Shown: positions 37,525-47,477, counted from the first letter of the stretch. The stretch: DNA of 64,000 nucleotides from Gordonia hongkongensis (GCF_023078355.1 NZ_CP095552.1:1860001-1924000); one strand, 5' to 3'. The notes: a model not told the origin generated them from the sequence alone. Numbers and translations are program-made.

Positions 37525-38723
37525 TGTCGGCCGCGGGAGCGGATTTCGCCGCGGCGGACGATCCCATCGACGCCTGGCTCGCCGAGCACGGCGGCGATCT
37601 CATCGCGTGGCGCCGGCAGATCCATGCGCATCCGGAACTGTCCCGGCAAGAGGTCCGCACCACCGAGCTGGTGATGAGCGAGCTCACCGCTGCCGGACTC
37701 ACCCCGCGCCGGCTGCCGCTGGGCACCGGAGTGGTGTGCGACCTCGGTCCCGCCGGTGAGCCCCGTATCGCGCTGCGCGCGGACATGGATGCCCTGCCGG
37801 TGACCGAACACACCGGCCTGCCGTTCACCTCGGCGGTGGAGGGCGCGTCGCACTCGTGCGGTCACGACGCGCACACGGCCATCCTGATCGGCGTCGCGAA
37901 GCTCCTCGCCGCGGCCGAACCACTTCCGGTCGGCGTGCGTCTGATCTTCCAGGCCGCCGAGGAGGTCATGCCCGGCGGAGCCCTCGACGCCATCGAGGCG
38001 GGCGTCACCACCGGTCTCGGCCGCATCTTCGCCTTGCACTGCGACCCTCGCCTGCCGGTCGGCATGGTCGGCCTGCGGTCCGGCCCGTTGACGTCCGCGG
38101 CCGACCACATCGATCTGCAGCTGCACTCGGCCGGCGGGCACACGTCGCGGCCGCACCTCACCGGGGATCTCATCTACGCGATGGGCACGGTGATCACCGG
38201 CCTGCCCGGGGTGCTGTCGCGACGGATCGACCCGCGTTCGGGCACGGTGATGGTGTGGGGCGCGGCGAACGCCGGCAGCGCCGCCAACGCCATCCCGCAG
38301 GAAGGTCGCATGCGCGGCACGGTCCGCACCGGCGATCACGCCACCTGGGCCCAGCTCGAGCCGCTGGTCCGCAGCGTCGTCGGCGAGCTGCTGGCACCGC
38401 TCGGCGTCCGGTACGACCTCTCGTACTTCCGCGGGGTGCCGCCGGTCGTCAACGACGAGGTCGCGGTCGGGATGTTCGAACGGTCCGTCGCCGCGATCGG
38501 GTCCAAGGCGATCGCGGACACCCCGCAGTCACCCGGCGGCGAGGACTTCTCCTGGTATCTCGAACACGTCCCGGGAGCGATGGCCCGCCTCGGCGTGTGG
38601 GACGGATTCGGACCGCAGGTCGATCTGCACGCGCCCAACTTCGATCTCGACGAACGTGCCCTCGCGATCGGTGTGCGCGCGCTCGCCGGGATCGTGCTGA
38701 ACGCGACCAGCGCCGCCGGCTAG
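37524..38723 (+). CDS. M20 family amidohydrolase (AmiA/AmiB-type)
   Basis: 399 residues of the M20D peptidase/aminoacylase group. Metal ligands: GHDAHTA with two His and the earlier ADMDALPV, the QAAEEVMPGGA Glu pair, LHCDPRL, and the C-terminal GGEDFSWYL. HSAGGHTSRPHLTGD is the lid-domain loop. It should hydrolyse an N-acyl amino acid or similar amide. I recall mycobacterial amiA1/amiB1 beside deoD in the same place. ATG 37524 overlaps the preceding stop (TGATG). Confidence 0.9.
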   Translation: MSAAGADFAAADDPIDAWLAEHGGDLIAWRRQIHAHPELSRQEVRTTELVMSELTAAGLTPRRLPLGTGVVCDLGPAGEPRIALRADMDALPVTEHTGLPFTSAVEGASHSCGHDAHTAILIGVAKLLAAAEPLPVGVRLIFQAAEEVMPGGALDAIEAGVTTGLGRIFALHCDPRLPVGMVGLRSGPLTSAADHIDLQLHSAGGHTSRPHLTGDLIYAMGTVITGLPGVLSRRIDPRSGTVMVWGAANAGSAANAIPQEGRMRGTVRTGDHATWAQLEPLVRSVVGELLAPLGVRYDLSYFRGVPPVVNDEVAVGMFERSVAAIGSKAIADTPQSPGGEDFSWYLEHVPGAMARLGVWDGFGPQVDLHAPNFDLDERALAIGVRALAGIVLNATSAAG

Positions 38724-38733
38724 GACACTCGGT

Positions 38734-39213
38734 CTATTCCGCGGGCCCCGGCCCGGGTCCGACATTGCGCGACTCGCGCAACCGGAGGTCCTGCACATAC
38801 TCCGCGGGTGCGCCGGCGATCTCCGCGGCCTCGGCCATGACGCCGAGATAGCGCGCCGAGGGCAACCCGCCCTCGAAGGCGTCGAGGACGTACAACCAGG
38901 CCAGCACCGGGCCGTCGGCGGTGTCGACGCGGGCGCGGATCTTGCGGTGGATGCCGAGCTCGGAACCCTCCCACCGGTCGAGCAGATCCTCGTCCTCGGT
39001 GGTGACGTCGTAGAGAACCACGAACACCCGGGCGTCGGGGTCGTCGCGGTCCTCGGTGACCGTGGCCAGGGACCCCTCCCACCCGATGTCGCCGCCGCCG
39101 AACGTCAGACGCCAGCCGCGGAGCCATCCGGTGCCCGACATCGGGGAGTGCGGCGCGCGCTCGGCCATCTGCTCGGGATGCATGTTGGATCCATAGGCAG
39201 CATAGATGGGCAC
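38734..39213 (-). CDS. Gamma-glutamylcyclotransferase-like protein
   Basis: 159 residues of the AIG2/GGCT fold: the N terminus YAAYGSNMHPEQM is the substrate-binding YGSN loop, and WEGSELGIHRKIR supplies the conserved catalytic-type Glu region. Possible role in turnover of gamma-glutamyl compounds such as ergothioneine or mycothiol-related amides; unproven. ATG 39213 is the family start. It is convergent with the amidohydrolase and divergent from lpdA. Confidence 0.8.
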   Translation of the reverse strand: MPIYAAYGSNMHPEQMAERAPHSPMSGTGWLRGWRLTFGGGDIGWEGSLATVTEDRDDPDARVFVVLYDVTTEDEDLLDRWEGSELGIHRKIRARVDTADGPVLAWLYVLDAFEGGLPSARYLGVMAEAAEIAGAPAEYVQDLRLRESRNVGPGPGPAE

Positions 39214-39456
39214 GGATGGAGCCTAGATGGTCCCCGCCGAGTCCGGAAGGCGACACCGTGGCCCGGCTCCGGTGTGCGACCACGTTCACAACGACGGACC
39301 CGCCCGACTAGTTTGGTAGGCGGCGCGAACGGGGGCGACCGTCTCGCGCGACCCGAGGAGCGTGTCACCCCGCGTTCCCGTCGAGCCACGACACACAGCC
39401 GGGCGCAGCTTCCCCACGAAGGACGCGGCGAGCCGGCGTGGAGAACAGGAGTCACA

Positions 39457-40860
39457 GTGACCAGGATCGTCATCATCGGCGGAGGACCCGCGGGTTACGA
39501 GGCAGCGCTCGCGGCGGCCGCCTACGGGGCCGACATCACGGTGATCGATTCGGACGGGATCGGCGGTGCCTGCGTGTTGTGGGACTGCGTCCCGTCCAAG
39601 ACGTTCATCGCGTCCACCGGCATCCGCACCGAGGTCCGTCGCGCCGTCGACCTGGGCATCAACATCAAGACCGACGACACTTCCATCACGTTGCCGCAGA
39701 TCCACCAGCGGGTCCGTGACCTCGCGTTCGCCCAGTCCGCGGACATCCGCTCACGACTCATCAGCGAAGGCGTGACGCTCGTCTCCGGTACGGCCGTGCT
39801 CGACGAGCGGCAGGTCGGCGTCTCGACGCATACCGTCGTCGCGACGCTCGCCGACGGAACCACCGAACGCTACGACGGCGATGTGGTCCTGCTGGCGACC
39901 GGCGCGTCGCCCCGCGTGCTGCCCGACGCCCAGCCCGACGGCGAGCGCATCCTCACCTGGCGTCAGCTCTACGACCTCGAGGAGCTGCCCGAGCACCTCG
40001 TCGTCATCGGTTCCGGCGTCACCGGCGCCGAGTTCGTCCACGCCTACACCGAACTGGGCGTCAAGGTGACGCTCGTGTCGAGCCGCGACCGGGTCCTCCC
40101 GCACGAGGACGAGGACGCCGCGCTGGTGCTCGAGGACGCACTCGCCGAACGCGGCGTCGAGCTGGTCAAGCACGCCCGCGCCGACAAGGTCGAGCGGCAC
40201 GGCGATTCGGTCACCGCGCATCTGGCCGACGGCTCGACCGTGACCGGCAGTCACGTGCTGATGACCGTCGGTTCGGTCCCCAACACCACCGATCTCGGAC
40301 TCGATCGTGCCGGGGTCGCGGTCGGCAAGGGCGGTTACATCGAGGTCGACCGGGTGTCCCGCACGTCGGTCGCGGGGATCTATGCGGCCGGCGACTGCAC
40401 CGGGCTGTTCCCGCTGGCATCGGTGGCCGCCATGCAGGGCCGCATCGCGATGTACCACGCACTCGGCGAGGGCGTGAGCCCGATCAAGCTGAAAACCGTT
40501 GCGTCCGCGATCTTCACGCGTCCGGAGATCGCCACGGTGGGGGTGTCGCAGAACGCCATCGACACCGGTGAGTACCCGGCGCGCACCGTGATGCTGCCGT
40601 TGGCCACCAACCCGCGCGCCAAGATGAGCGGTCTGCGCCGGGGCTTCGTGAAGATCTTCTGCCGGCCGGCCACCGGTGTGGTCATCGGCGGTGTCGTGGT
40701 GGCGCCGAACGCCTCCGAACTGATCCTGCCCATCGCCCTCGCGGTGCAGAACAAGCTCACCGTCGGCGACCTGGCCCAGACGTTCTCGGTGTACCCGTCG
40801 CTGACCGGGTCCATCACCGAGGCGGCGCGGCAGCTGGTTCGGCACGACGACCTGGACTGA
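39457..40860 (+). CDS. lpdA: NAD(P)H-quinone reductase, lipoamide dehydrogenase-like (LpdA)
   Basis: 467 residues of the disulfide oxidoreductase fold. The FAD loop is IIGGGPAGYEAALAA. The redox pair sits in GGACVLWDCVPSKTF with four residues between the cysteines. The C terminus lacks the His-Glu dyad of true lipoamide dehydrogenases, with SVYPSLTGS instead, as in Mycobacterium tuberculosis LpdA, which reduces quinones with NAD(P)H. GTG 39457 follows ACAGGAG; a longer open frame upstream overlaps the divergent gene. Probably monocistronic. Confidence 0.88.
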   Translation: MTRIVIIGGGPAGYEAALAAAAYGADITVIDSDGIGGACVLWDCVPSKTFIASTGIRTEVRRAVDLGINIKTDDTSITLPQIHQRVRDLAFAQSADIRSRLISEGVTLVSGTAVLDERQVGVSTHTVVATLADGTTERYDGDVVLLATGASPRVLPDAQPDGERILTWRQLYDLEELPEHLVVIGSGVTGAEFVHAYTELGVKVTLVSSRDRVLPHEDEDAALVLEDALAERGVELVKHARADKVERHGDSVTAHLADGSTVTGSHVLMTVGSVPNTTDLGLDRAGVAVGKGGYIEVDRVSRTSVAGIYAAGDCTGLFPLASVAAMQGRIAMYHALGEGVSPIKLKTVASAIFTRPEIATVGVSQNAIDTGEYPARTVMLPLATNPRAKMSGLRRGFVKIFCRPATGVVIGGVVVAPNASELILPIALAVQNKLTVGDLAQTFSVYPSLTGSITEAARQLVRHDDLD

Positions 40861-40969
40861 GCGCCGCCCGCCCGCTGTGCACAGCCGGTGCCGGTGTGCG
40901 CCGCCGGGTGCGTCGTCACGGTAGGGTCGGACGAATTCGTTCGTCCCGGCCGGCGACCAAGGGGGTGTC

Positions 40970-42373
40970 GTGAGCTCGCCGCAGCAGTCCTACAACACCT
41001 ACGGCAGTCGCAACGACCGCGCGTTCGCTCGCGGTCGCACGCAGTGGGCGGGCATGAGCATCGACGAGATCCTCGACGTCCTGAGCACGATGGAACCCGG
41101 TCGTGCCGGCGGTGACGTCAACACGATCCTGCAGGCGATCGAGTCCGTCCGGCGCGCGGCCGAACGGATGCACGCGATGTTCGGCGACGGCATGCTCGGT
41201 CAGGCTTCCGACGCGGCGCTGGAGGCGGGCCGGTCGCTGTCGGCCGATCTGGCGACGACCTCGGAGACCGCCGGCCAGATCGGGGATGCGCTGGCCGGCG
41301 CGACAGGCATCCTCGGATCGGCTCGCGGTCAGGAGGGGCGGTTGCGTGAGCTGCAGCAGCACATCCGTGACAATCCCGAGGACGCGCCGGCTGTCCGGCA
41401 TGAGGTCGACCGGGCGATGACGGGCGCCTACTCCTCGCCGATGATCGGGCTGCAGCGCTCCCTGCCGAACGACCCGACCGGGGCGAACGGGGTGACCGCA
41501 GGACTCGGCGGCGGGCCGACCGCCGGCGGTTCCGGCGCCGCGGGCTCCGGGCCGGACGCTCCCCGCGGTCAGGCCGCCAACACCGTCGACGCCGGCGACT
41601 TCGGGCGTGCCACTCCGACTGCCGGGCCGGTGCCGGTCGCTGCGGGCGGTCCACCACCCGGTGGCGGCGGACCCGGTGCGTCGTCGACGCCGCCAGGGCC
41701 TGCGGGTCCGGGCGGCGGACCATCCGGTCGTGGCAACACCGACGGCCCCGACGGGTTGGTGCGTGGTGGTCGGGCGACGCCCGAGTCGACGACCCGCGGC
41801 GCCGCGGCTCCCGAAACGCACCGGTCGGGAGGCGCCGACGGGATCGGCGAGAACAGCGGATCCGGTTCCGGTGGCGGTGCGCCGGCGAGTGGAGGCGCCG
41901 GGGTCCCGGTCGCGATGCCCGCTCCCGGCTTGCTCCCACCCGCGTCGGCGCCGACGCCGACCCCGGTCGCCGGCGGCTCACCGACGCCGGCGACCCCCGC
42001 CACCGCCGGGCCGGTTGCCCAGCGCCCGACGGGGATGCCGCTCGCCGGGGCCCCGGGCGGCGGACGGCGGCCCGGCGCCGACGACGACAGCCACCGGGCA
42101 GCGCCGTACCTGCACACTCGGGAACACGGCGCGCAGCTCGTCGGCGACATGCCGCTCGTCGGTCCGCCCGTCATCGGCGACTGGATCCGGCAGGCATCCC
42201 CGGCGGTCGACGACGCCGCGCCGGCCGGGCCGGATCAGGCCTTGTCCCTGCGGCCCGCGGCACCCGGCGACGCCGTCTCCCGGACCCCCGTCGACGGTGC
42301 GGCGCAGGAGGTCTCGGACGACACCGATCCACCGTCGGGCGGTTCGGCCACGTCGAGACCGGAGACCGTGTGA
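40970..42373 (+). CDS. Helical N terminus plus Gly/Pro-rich tail, possible type VII substrate
   Basis: 467 residues. Residues about 25-150 are predicted helices with short polar segments (MSIDEILDVLSTMEPGRAGGDV and the coiled IESVRRAAERMHAMFGDG). The remaining 300 or so residues are a Gly/Pro/Ala/Thr-rich low-complexity tail, followed by a final segment with HTREHGAQLVGDMPLVGPP. This plan resembles ESX/PPE-type exported proteins, but no WXG motif is clear. GTG 40970 follows AAGGGGG. The next gene overlaps its stop by four bases, so the two are co-translated. Function unknown. Confidence 0.65.
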   Translation: MSSPQQSYNTYGSRNDRAFARGRTQWAGMSIDEILDVLSTMEPGRAGGDVNTILQAIESVRRAAERMHAMFGDGMLGQASDAALEAGRSLSADLATTSETAGQIGDALAGATGILGSARGQEGRLRELQQHIRDNPEDAPAVRHEVDRAMTGAYSSPMIGLQRSLPNDPTGANGVTAGLGGGPTAGGSGAAGSGPDAPRGQAANTVDAGDFGRATPTAGPVPVAAGGPPPGGGGPGASSTPPGPAGPGGGPSGRGNTDGPDGLVRGGRATPESTTRGAAAPETHRSGGADGIGENSGSGSGGGAPASGGAGVPVAMPAPGLLPPASAPTPTPVAGGSPTPATPATAGPVAQRPTGMPLAGAPGGGRRPGADDDSHRAAPYLHTREHGAQLVGDMPLVGPPVIGDWIRQASPAVDDAAPAGPDQALSLRPAAPGDAVSRTPVDGAAQEVSDDTDPPSGGSATSRPETV

Positions 42374-42819
42374 ACGCCAGGCTGAAGCGTGTCGACCGGT
42401 TACCGGGCGGCGTCGCCCGCCTCGTCGACTCGGTGCCCGACGAGGACCTCACGGCGTGTCTGCACCTGATCGTCGCGACCGTCCTGGACGTCACGGCGGT
42501 CTCGACGCCCGAGATCCGGGAGGCGATCAGCCAGTGGCGGCGGCAGGGCGGTGCGTCGACGGCCGGCATCGCACGTCTGCGGCTCGTCGCGGCACAGCAC
42601 GACTTCGACGCCTTCGCGCATCAGCGTCGTGGCGACGTGGACGCCCAGCGCGACAGCTTCCGCCGCGCCCGCGCCGTCGACTGCCTGGTGGCCGCGATGT
42701 CGACGCCCGCCGCTGGTGAGTCGCTGCGCGATGCGCTCCGCGAATCAGCCTACGAGGCCGCCGCGGCACTGGGCGGCACGGCCGGTGTGGTCGCCATCCT
42801 CGCCGACCACGTGATGTGA
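42370..42819 (+). CDS. Hypothetical helical protein, partner of the preceding gene
   Basis: 149 residues, largely alpha-helical (VARLVDSVPDEDLTACLHLIV, SQWRRQGGASTAGIARLRLV), with no signal peptide or membrane helix. It starts with GTG overlapping the previous stop (GTGA), implying a stoichiometric or chaperone-like partner of the Gly/Pro-rich protein. No family recognised. Confidence 0.6.
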   Translation: MNARLKRVDRLPGGVARLVDSVPDEDLTACLHLIVATVLDVTAVSTPEIREAISQWRRQGGASTAGIARLRLVAAQHDFDAFAHQRRGDVDAQRDSFRRARAVDCLVAAMSTPAAGESLRDALRESAYEAAAALGGTAGVVAILADHVM

Positions 42820-42841
42820 GGCGGCGGCACCGTCGCGCCGG

Positions 42842-44350
42842 TCAGGTCAGGCCGAAGCTGTGCTCGACGGCTCGGTTCCATCCCGCGTAGAGGCGGTCGC
42901 GGTCGTCGGCGGCCATCCCGGGCTCCCACCGGCGGTCTTCGGCCCAGTTGGCGCGGATGTCGTCCTCGCTCTCCCAGAAACCGACGGCCAGGCCGGCCGC
43001 GTAGGCCGCGCCGAGGGCGGTCGTCTCGTTGACGACCGGCCGCACGACGGGTACGTCGAGGATGTCGGCCTGGAACTGCATGAGCAGTTCGTTCACGACC
43101 ATTCCGCCGTCGACCTTCAACGTCGACAGTTCGACCCCGGAGTCGGCCTGCATCGCCTCGATGACCTCACGCGTCTGAAAGGCGCTGGCTTCCAGTGCGG
43201 CTCGGGCGATGTGGCCCTTGTCGGCGAACCGGGTGAGACCCACGATGACGCCGCGGGCATCGGGGCGCCAGCGCGGCGCGAAGAGTCCGGAGAACGCCGG
43301 GACGAAGTAGACGCCGCCGTTGTCGTCGACCCCGCCGGCCAGTTTCTCGACGTCAGATGCCTGCGGGATCAGGCCGAGGTTGTCGCGCAGCCACTGGATG
43401 AGCGAACCGGTCACCGCGATCGAGCCCTCGAGTGCGTATCGTGCGGGCTGCTCGCCGATGCGGTAGCAGACGGTGGTGAGCAGTCCGTGCGCGCTGAAGA
43501 CCGGCTCGGTGCCGGTGTTGAGGAGCAGGAAGTTGCCGGTCCCGTAGGTGTTCTTGGCCTCGCCGGGTTCCAGGCAGGCCTGGCCGAAGGTCGCGGCCTG
43601 CTGGTCGCCGAGGATGCCGGCGAGCGGTACCCCGGGGAGTGGGCCGTTGCCCCGGAGGGCGCCGAAATCGCCTGAGGAGCTCCTGATCTCGGGCAGCATG
43701 GCCATCGGGATGCCCATCTCGGCGCAGATGTCGGCGTCCCAGGTCTGGGTCCGCAGGTCCATCAACATGGTGCGCGATGCGTTGGTGACATCCGTGACGT
43801 GCCGGCCGCCGTCCACCCCGCCGGTCATGTTCCAGGCCATCCAGGAATCCATGGTGCCGAAACACAATTCTCCGTTCTCGGCGCGTTCGCGGAGGCCGTC
43901 GACGGAGTCGAGGAGCCAGCGGGCCTTGGGGCCGGCGAAGTAGGTCGACAACGGCAGGCCGGTGCGATCGCGGAACCGGTCCATGCCGACATCTCCGGCC
44001 AGCTCGGTGCACAGATCATCGGTGCGCGTGTCCTGCCACACGATGGCGTTGTGCACCGGCTTGCCGGTGTCGCGCTCCCAGATCACGGTGGTCTCGCGCT
44101 GATTGGTGAGGCCGCAGGCGACGATGTCCTTCGCGGTCAGTTCGGCCGACGCGAGGGCAGCGGCGCCGACGCGGCGGGTGTTACGCCAGATCTCGGCGGC
44201 GTCGTGTTCCACCCAGCCCGCGCGCGGGAAGATCTGTTCGTGTTCGAGCTGTTCGGCGCCGACGACGCGACCCTCGTGATCGAAGATCATCGCCCGGGTC
44301 GAGGTGGTGCCCTGGTCGATTGCCGCCACGTATTTGCCTGACCTACCCAC
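42842..44350 (-). CDS. glpK: Glycerol kinase
   Basis: 502 residues of the FGGY kinase family. Phosphate-1 loop [17 protein letters not shown], the FGGY signatures [10 protein letters not shown] and [17 protein letters not shown], and ATP-binding [11 protein letters not shown] are all present. It phosphorylates glycerol to glycerol-3-phosphate, which GlpD then oxidises. It is divergent from glpD with about 55 bp between start codons, containing a palindrome that could be a shared operator. Confidence 0.96.
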   Translation of the reverse strand: MGRSGKYVAAIDQGTTSTRAMIFDHEGRVVGAEQLEHEQIFPRAGWVEHDAAEIWRNTRRVGAAALASAELTAKDIVACGLTNQRETTVIWERDTGKPVHNAIVWQDTRTDDLCTELAGDVGMDRFRDRTGLPLSTYFAGPKARWLLDSVDGLRERAENGELCFGTMDSWMAWNMTGGVDGGRHVTDVTNASRTMLMDLRTQTWDADICAEMGIPMAMLPEIRSSSGDFGALRGNGPLPGVPLAGILGDQQAATFGQACLEPGEAKNTYGTGNFLLLNTGTEPVFSAHGLLTTVCYRIGEQPARYALEGSIAVTGSLIQWLRDNLGLIPQASDVEKLAGGVDDNGGVYFVPAFSGLFAPRWRPDARGVIVGLTRFADKGHIARAALEASAFQTREVIEAMQADSGVELSTLKVDGGMVVNELLMQFQADILDVPVVRPVVNETTALGAAYAAGLAVGFWESEDDIRANWAEDRRWEPGMAADDRDRLYAGWNRAVEHSFGLT

Positions 44351-44354
44351 GCCG

Positions 44355-44373
44355 GACAGTGTCGCACGCTGTC
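44355..44373. promoter_or_regulatory. Inverted repeat between glpK and glpD
   Basis: GACAGTGT and ACGCTGTC face each other over 3 bases (7 of 8 positions paired). It lies between the divergent glpK and glpD starts, 4 bases before glpK, and could bind a glycerol-responsive regulator. No regulator gene is adjacent. Confidence 0.45.
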
Positions 44374-44405
44374 GAGGCCACAGAGATCAATTAGGCTCAG
44401 CAACC

Positions 44406-46148
44406 ATGAACACCGAGTTCAACCCGGACCGGCCCGCCGACATGGGGCCCCTCTACCGCGCCGAGGCATGGCGGAGGTTCGGGGAGGAACAGTTCGACGT
44501 GGTGGTCATCGGTGGCGGCGTGGTGGGTGTCGGTGCCGCACTCGACGCCGCGACACGCGGTCTGCGCGTCGCGCTGGTCGAGGCACGCGACATCGCCTCG
44601 GGCACATCGAGCCGGTCGTCGAAGATGTTCCACGGCGGCCTCCGCTATCTCGAGCAGCTCGAATTCGGCCTCGTGCGTGAGGCTCTACGCGAACGCGAGT
44701 TGTCGCTCCGGTTCCTCGCGCCACATCTGGTCAAGCCGTTGCCGTTCCTGTATCCGCTCACGCAACGGGTGTGGGAGCGGCCGTATGTCGGAGCCGGCAT
44801 CTTCCTCTACGACCGGATGGGCGGCGCCAAGTCCGTTCCCGGACAGCGTCATGTCACCCGATCGGGTGCCCTGCGCGTGGCCCCGGCACTCAAGCGCAGC
44901 TCGCTCATCGGCGGGATCCGGTACTACGACACCGTCGTCGACGACGCGCGGCACAGCCTCACGGTCGCCCGCACAGCGGCCAATTACGGTGCGGTCATCC
45001 GGACCTCGACCCAGGTCACCGGATTTCTGCGCGAATCCGACCGGGTGCTCGGAGTCCGGGTGCGCGACACCGAGAACGGCGATGTGACCGAGATCCGTGC
45101 CCACTGCGTGATCAACGCCGCGGGCGTGTGGACCGACGAGGTGCAGGCACTGTCCAAGCAGCGCGGGCACTTCAAGGTCCGGGCCTCCAAGGGCGTGCAC
45201 ATCGTGGTGCCGCGCGACCGGATCGTCAGCGAGACCGCGATCATCCTGCGCACCGCCAACTCGGTGCTGTTCGTCATCCCGTGGGAGACGCACTGGATCA
45301 TCGGCACCACCGACACCGACTGGAACCTCGACCTCGCGCATCCGGCCGCCACCCGCGCCGACATCGACTACATCCTCGAACGCGTCAACGAGGTCCTGGT
45401 CACCAAGCTCAACCACGACGACATCGAAGGCGTCTACGCCGGCCTCCGGCCGCTGTTGGCCGGGGAGGACGACGAGACCTCGAAGCTGTCCCGGGAACAC
45501 GCGGTCGCGACCGTCGCGCCCGGACTCGTGTCGATCGCCGGCGGCAAGTACACCACCTACCGTGTGATGGCCGCCGACGCCGTCGACGCGTGCGACGACT
45601 TCATCCCCACCCGGGTGGCGCCGTCGATCACCGAACGCGTCCCGCTGCTCGGGGCGGACGGTTACTTCGCGCTCATCAACCAGTGCGAGCACCTCGGACG
45701 CCGATTCGGGTTGCACCCGTACCGGATTCGCCGGTTGCTGAACCGCTACGGCTCGCTGATCGACGACGTGCTGTACTACGCCGACGGCGACAAGAGCCTG
45801 CTGCAACCGCTGGCCGCGGCGCCGCAGTATCTGCGCGTGGAGGTGGTGTACGCCGCGGTCGACGAGGCGGCGCTGCACCTCGAGGACGTCCTCGCCCGGC
45901 GGACCCGCATCGCCATCGAGTACTCCCATCGTGGCGTCGACTGCGCCGACGAGGTCGCCGACCTGCTGGCGCCCCTCCTCGGCTGGACCACCGAGCAACG
46001 CGACTTCGAGGTGGCGACCTACGTCGCGCGCGTGGAGGCCGAGGTGGCCTCGCAGCAGCAACCCGACGACGACTCCGCCGACGCCCTGCGCGCCGCGGCC
46101 CCCGAGGCCCGGGCCGAGATCCTGGAGCCGGTGCCCGTTCCGAAATGA
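44406..46148 (+). CDS. glpD: Glycerol-3-phosphate dehydrogenase
   Basis: 580-residue FAD-dependent membrane-associated dehydrogenase that oxidises glycerol-3-phosphate to dihydroxyacetone phosphate and reduces quinone. FAD loop VVIGGGVVGVGAALDAATRG; ASGTSSRSSKMFHGGLRYLE is the substrate site; GGKYTTYRVMAADAVD is the C-terminal FAD signature. ATG 44406 matches the family N terminus. It pairs functionally with divergent glpK. Confidence 0.95.
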   Translation: MNTEFNPDRPADMGPLYRAEAWRRFGEEQFDVVVIGGGVVGVGAALDAATRGLRVALVEARDIASGTSSRSSKMFHGGLRYLEQLEFGLVREALRERELSLRFLAPHLVKPLPFLYPLTQRVWERPYVGAGIFLYDRMGGAKSVPGQRHVTRSGALRVAPALKRSSLIGGIRYYDTVVDDARHSLTVARTAANYGAVIRTSTQVTGFLRESDRVLGVRVRDTENGDVTEIRAHCVINAAGVWTDEVQALSKQRGHFKVRASKGVHIVVPRDRIVSETAIILRTANSVLFVIPWETHWIIGTTDTDWNLDLAHPAATRADIDYILERVNEVLVTKLNHDDIEGVYAGLRPLLAGEDDETSKLSREHAVATVAPGLVSIAGGKYTTYRVMAADAVDACDDFIPTRVAPSITERVPLLGADGYFALINQCEHLGRRFGLHPYRIRRLLNRYGSLIDDVLYYADGDKSLLQPLAAAPQYLRVEVVYAAVDEAALHLEDVLARRTRIAIEYSHRGVDCADEVADLLAPLLGWTTEQRDFEVATYVARVEAEVASQQQPDDDSADALRAAAPEARAEILEPVPVPK

Positions 46149-46239
46149 CGGTGGCTCCGGTCGAGTCGGGACGTTGGCCTCTGTCTCTGCCCCCTGATGC
46201 CGCGGCACGATCGGGGTGGGGGAAGAAGGAGACGAGATC

Positions 46240-46662
46240 ATGGTCGACGAATCGGTTCGGGTGCTCACCCCCGACCAGGCCTGGGATCTGTTGGGAGTAG
46301 CCGAGCTCGGTCGGATCGCACTGAGCGTCGACGGCCAGCCCGACATCTTTCCGGTGAACTTCCATGCGACCGACGGCCGCATCATGCTGCGGTCCGGCGA
46401 GGGCACGAAACTGTCGGAGCTGGCGGTGAATTCGCGAGTGGCGTTCGAAGCCGACGGACATACCGAGACCGACGGGTGGAGTGTCGTTGCCAAGGGGACG
46501 GCGCGGATCCTGGTGTCGCTCCACGAGATCGAGGCGGCCGACCAGCTGCCGCTGCGCCCGTGGATCGCGACGATGAAATACAACTACGTGGAGATCACGG
46601 TCGACTCGATCACCGCCCGCCGCTTCGAGTTCGGGCCCGAGCCCGAGCGCTACCCCGTGTGA
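46240..46662 (+). CDS. Pyridoxamine 5'-phosphate oxidase-like flavin/F420 protein
   Basis: 140 residues of the split-barrel PNPOx-like fold: LGRIALSVDGQPDIFPVNF at the N terminus and VVAKGTARIL in the middle are family hallmarks. In actinobacteria such small members often bind haem, FMN or coenzyme F420; which one applies cannot be read here. ATG 46240 has a GAAGGAGA site. It ends next to nei2 with a short hairpin between. Confidence 0.8.
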   Translation: MVDESVRVLTPDQAWDLLGVAELGRIALSVDGQPDIFPVNFHATDGRIMLRSGEGTKLSELAVNSRVAFEADGHTETDGWSVVAKGTARILVSLHEIEAADQLPLRPWIATMKYNYVEITVDSITARRFEFGPEPERYPV

Positions 46663-46683
46663 GGGGCCTCGGCCGGATCACAC
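46657..46683. terminator. Possible terminator between PNPOx-like gene and nei2
   Basis: GTGTGA pairs with TCACAC (6 bp) around an inner GGCC-TC-GGCC, and the stem spans both stop codons of the convergent genes. Short, so weak. Confidence 0.4.
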
Positions 46684-47469
46684 CTGGCACCGGGGACACC
46701 AATAGACGGATCGTTCGCCGCCCGGGGATTCGAGTTCGCCCCGCTTCACCGGGGTGGCGCAGCGCCGGCACAGCCGCCCGTGGCGTCCGTACACCCACAT
46801 CCGCGCATTGGGCGATGTGTTGCCCGTGGTGGTGCGGGCCGATCGCAAGCGGTTCGCCCACAGCAGGCGTCGGCTGAGGTCCACGACCGGCCCTAGGTCG
46901 ACCTCGCCGACCGGCCGGGTCGGCAGGACCCGCCGCAGGAAACAGATCTCGCTGCGGAAGACGTTGCCGATTCCCGCGATCAGCCGCTGGTCGAGCATGG
47001 CCGCACCGATCGTCGCGTCCGGGTCGGAACCGAGACGTCGGATCGCCTCCTCGCGATCGAAGTCGTCGGCGAGCAGGTCGGGGCCGAGGTAGGCGAGCGC
47101 GGCGTCGGGGTCGGCGAGCAGTTCCAGTACGCCGAGGTCGAAACCGACCGCCTCATGGTCGGCGGTGCGCAGGACGGCGCGGGCCTGGTAGGCCGGGCGG
47201 CGCCACCGTTGCCCCCGCGGGTGCGCGTGCCAGGCGCCCTCCATCTTCAGATGCGAGTGGATGCTGAGGGTGTCGCCGACACCCGGACCGCTCTCGGCGA
47301 CGTCGATCAGCAGGTGCTTGCCCACCGATCGCACCGCGAGGACCTCGCGTCCGGAGAGGTCCGCGGTGGCCAGCGACGGGATGCGGAAGTCCGACGACTC
47401 GAGCACCCGTCCCGCGAGCCCCGCCCGCAGTCGTGCGGCGGCCGCGTAGACGGTGTCGCCCTCAGGCAT
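46678..47469 (-). CDS. nei2: Endonuclease VIII-type DNA glycosylase (Nei2)
   Basis: 263 residues of the Fpg/Nei family that removes oxidised pyrimidines. The catalytic N-terminal proline is in MPEGDTVY after Met cleavage, with the Glu next to it. The helix-two-turn-helix GIGNVFRSEICFLRR binds DNA. The C-terminal zinc finger is CRRC plus CPRC. It is downstream of lhr on the same strand with 8 bp between; this nei2-lhr pair is known in mycobacteria as a repair module. Confidence 0.93.
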   Translation of the reverse strand: MPEGDTVYAAAARLRAGLAGRVLESSDFRIPSLATADLSGREVLAVRSVGKHLLIDVAESGPGVGDTLSIHSHLKMEGAWHAHPRGQRWRRPAYQARAVLRTADHEAVGFDLGVLELLADPDAALAYLGPDLLADDFDREEAIRRLGSDPDATIGAAMLDQRLIAGIGNVFRSEICFLRRVLPTRPVGEVDLGPVVDLSRRLLWANRLRSARTTTGNTSPNARMWVYGRHGRLCRRCATPVKRGELESPGGERSVYWCPRCQV

Positions 47470-47477
47470 GGTCCACC

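Noticed and set aside
44685..46583. Long reverse frame opposite glpD (632 codons)
   Set aside because: Shadow of glpD; composition dominated by Val, Gly, Asp and Arg.
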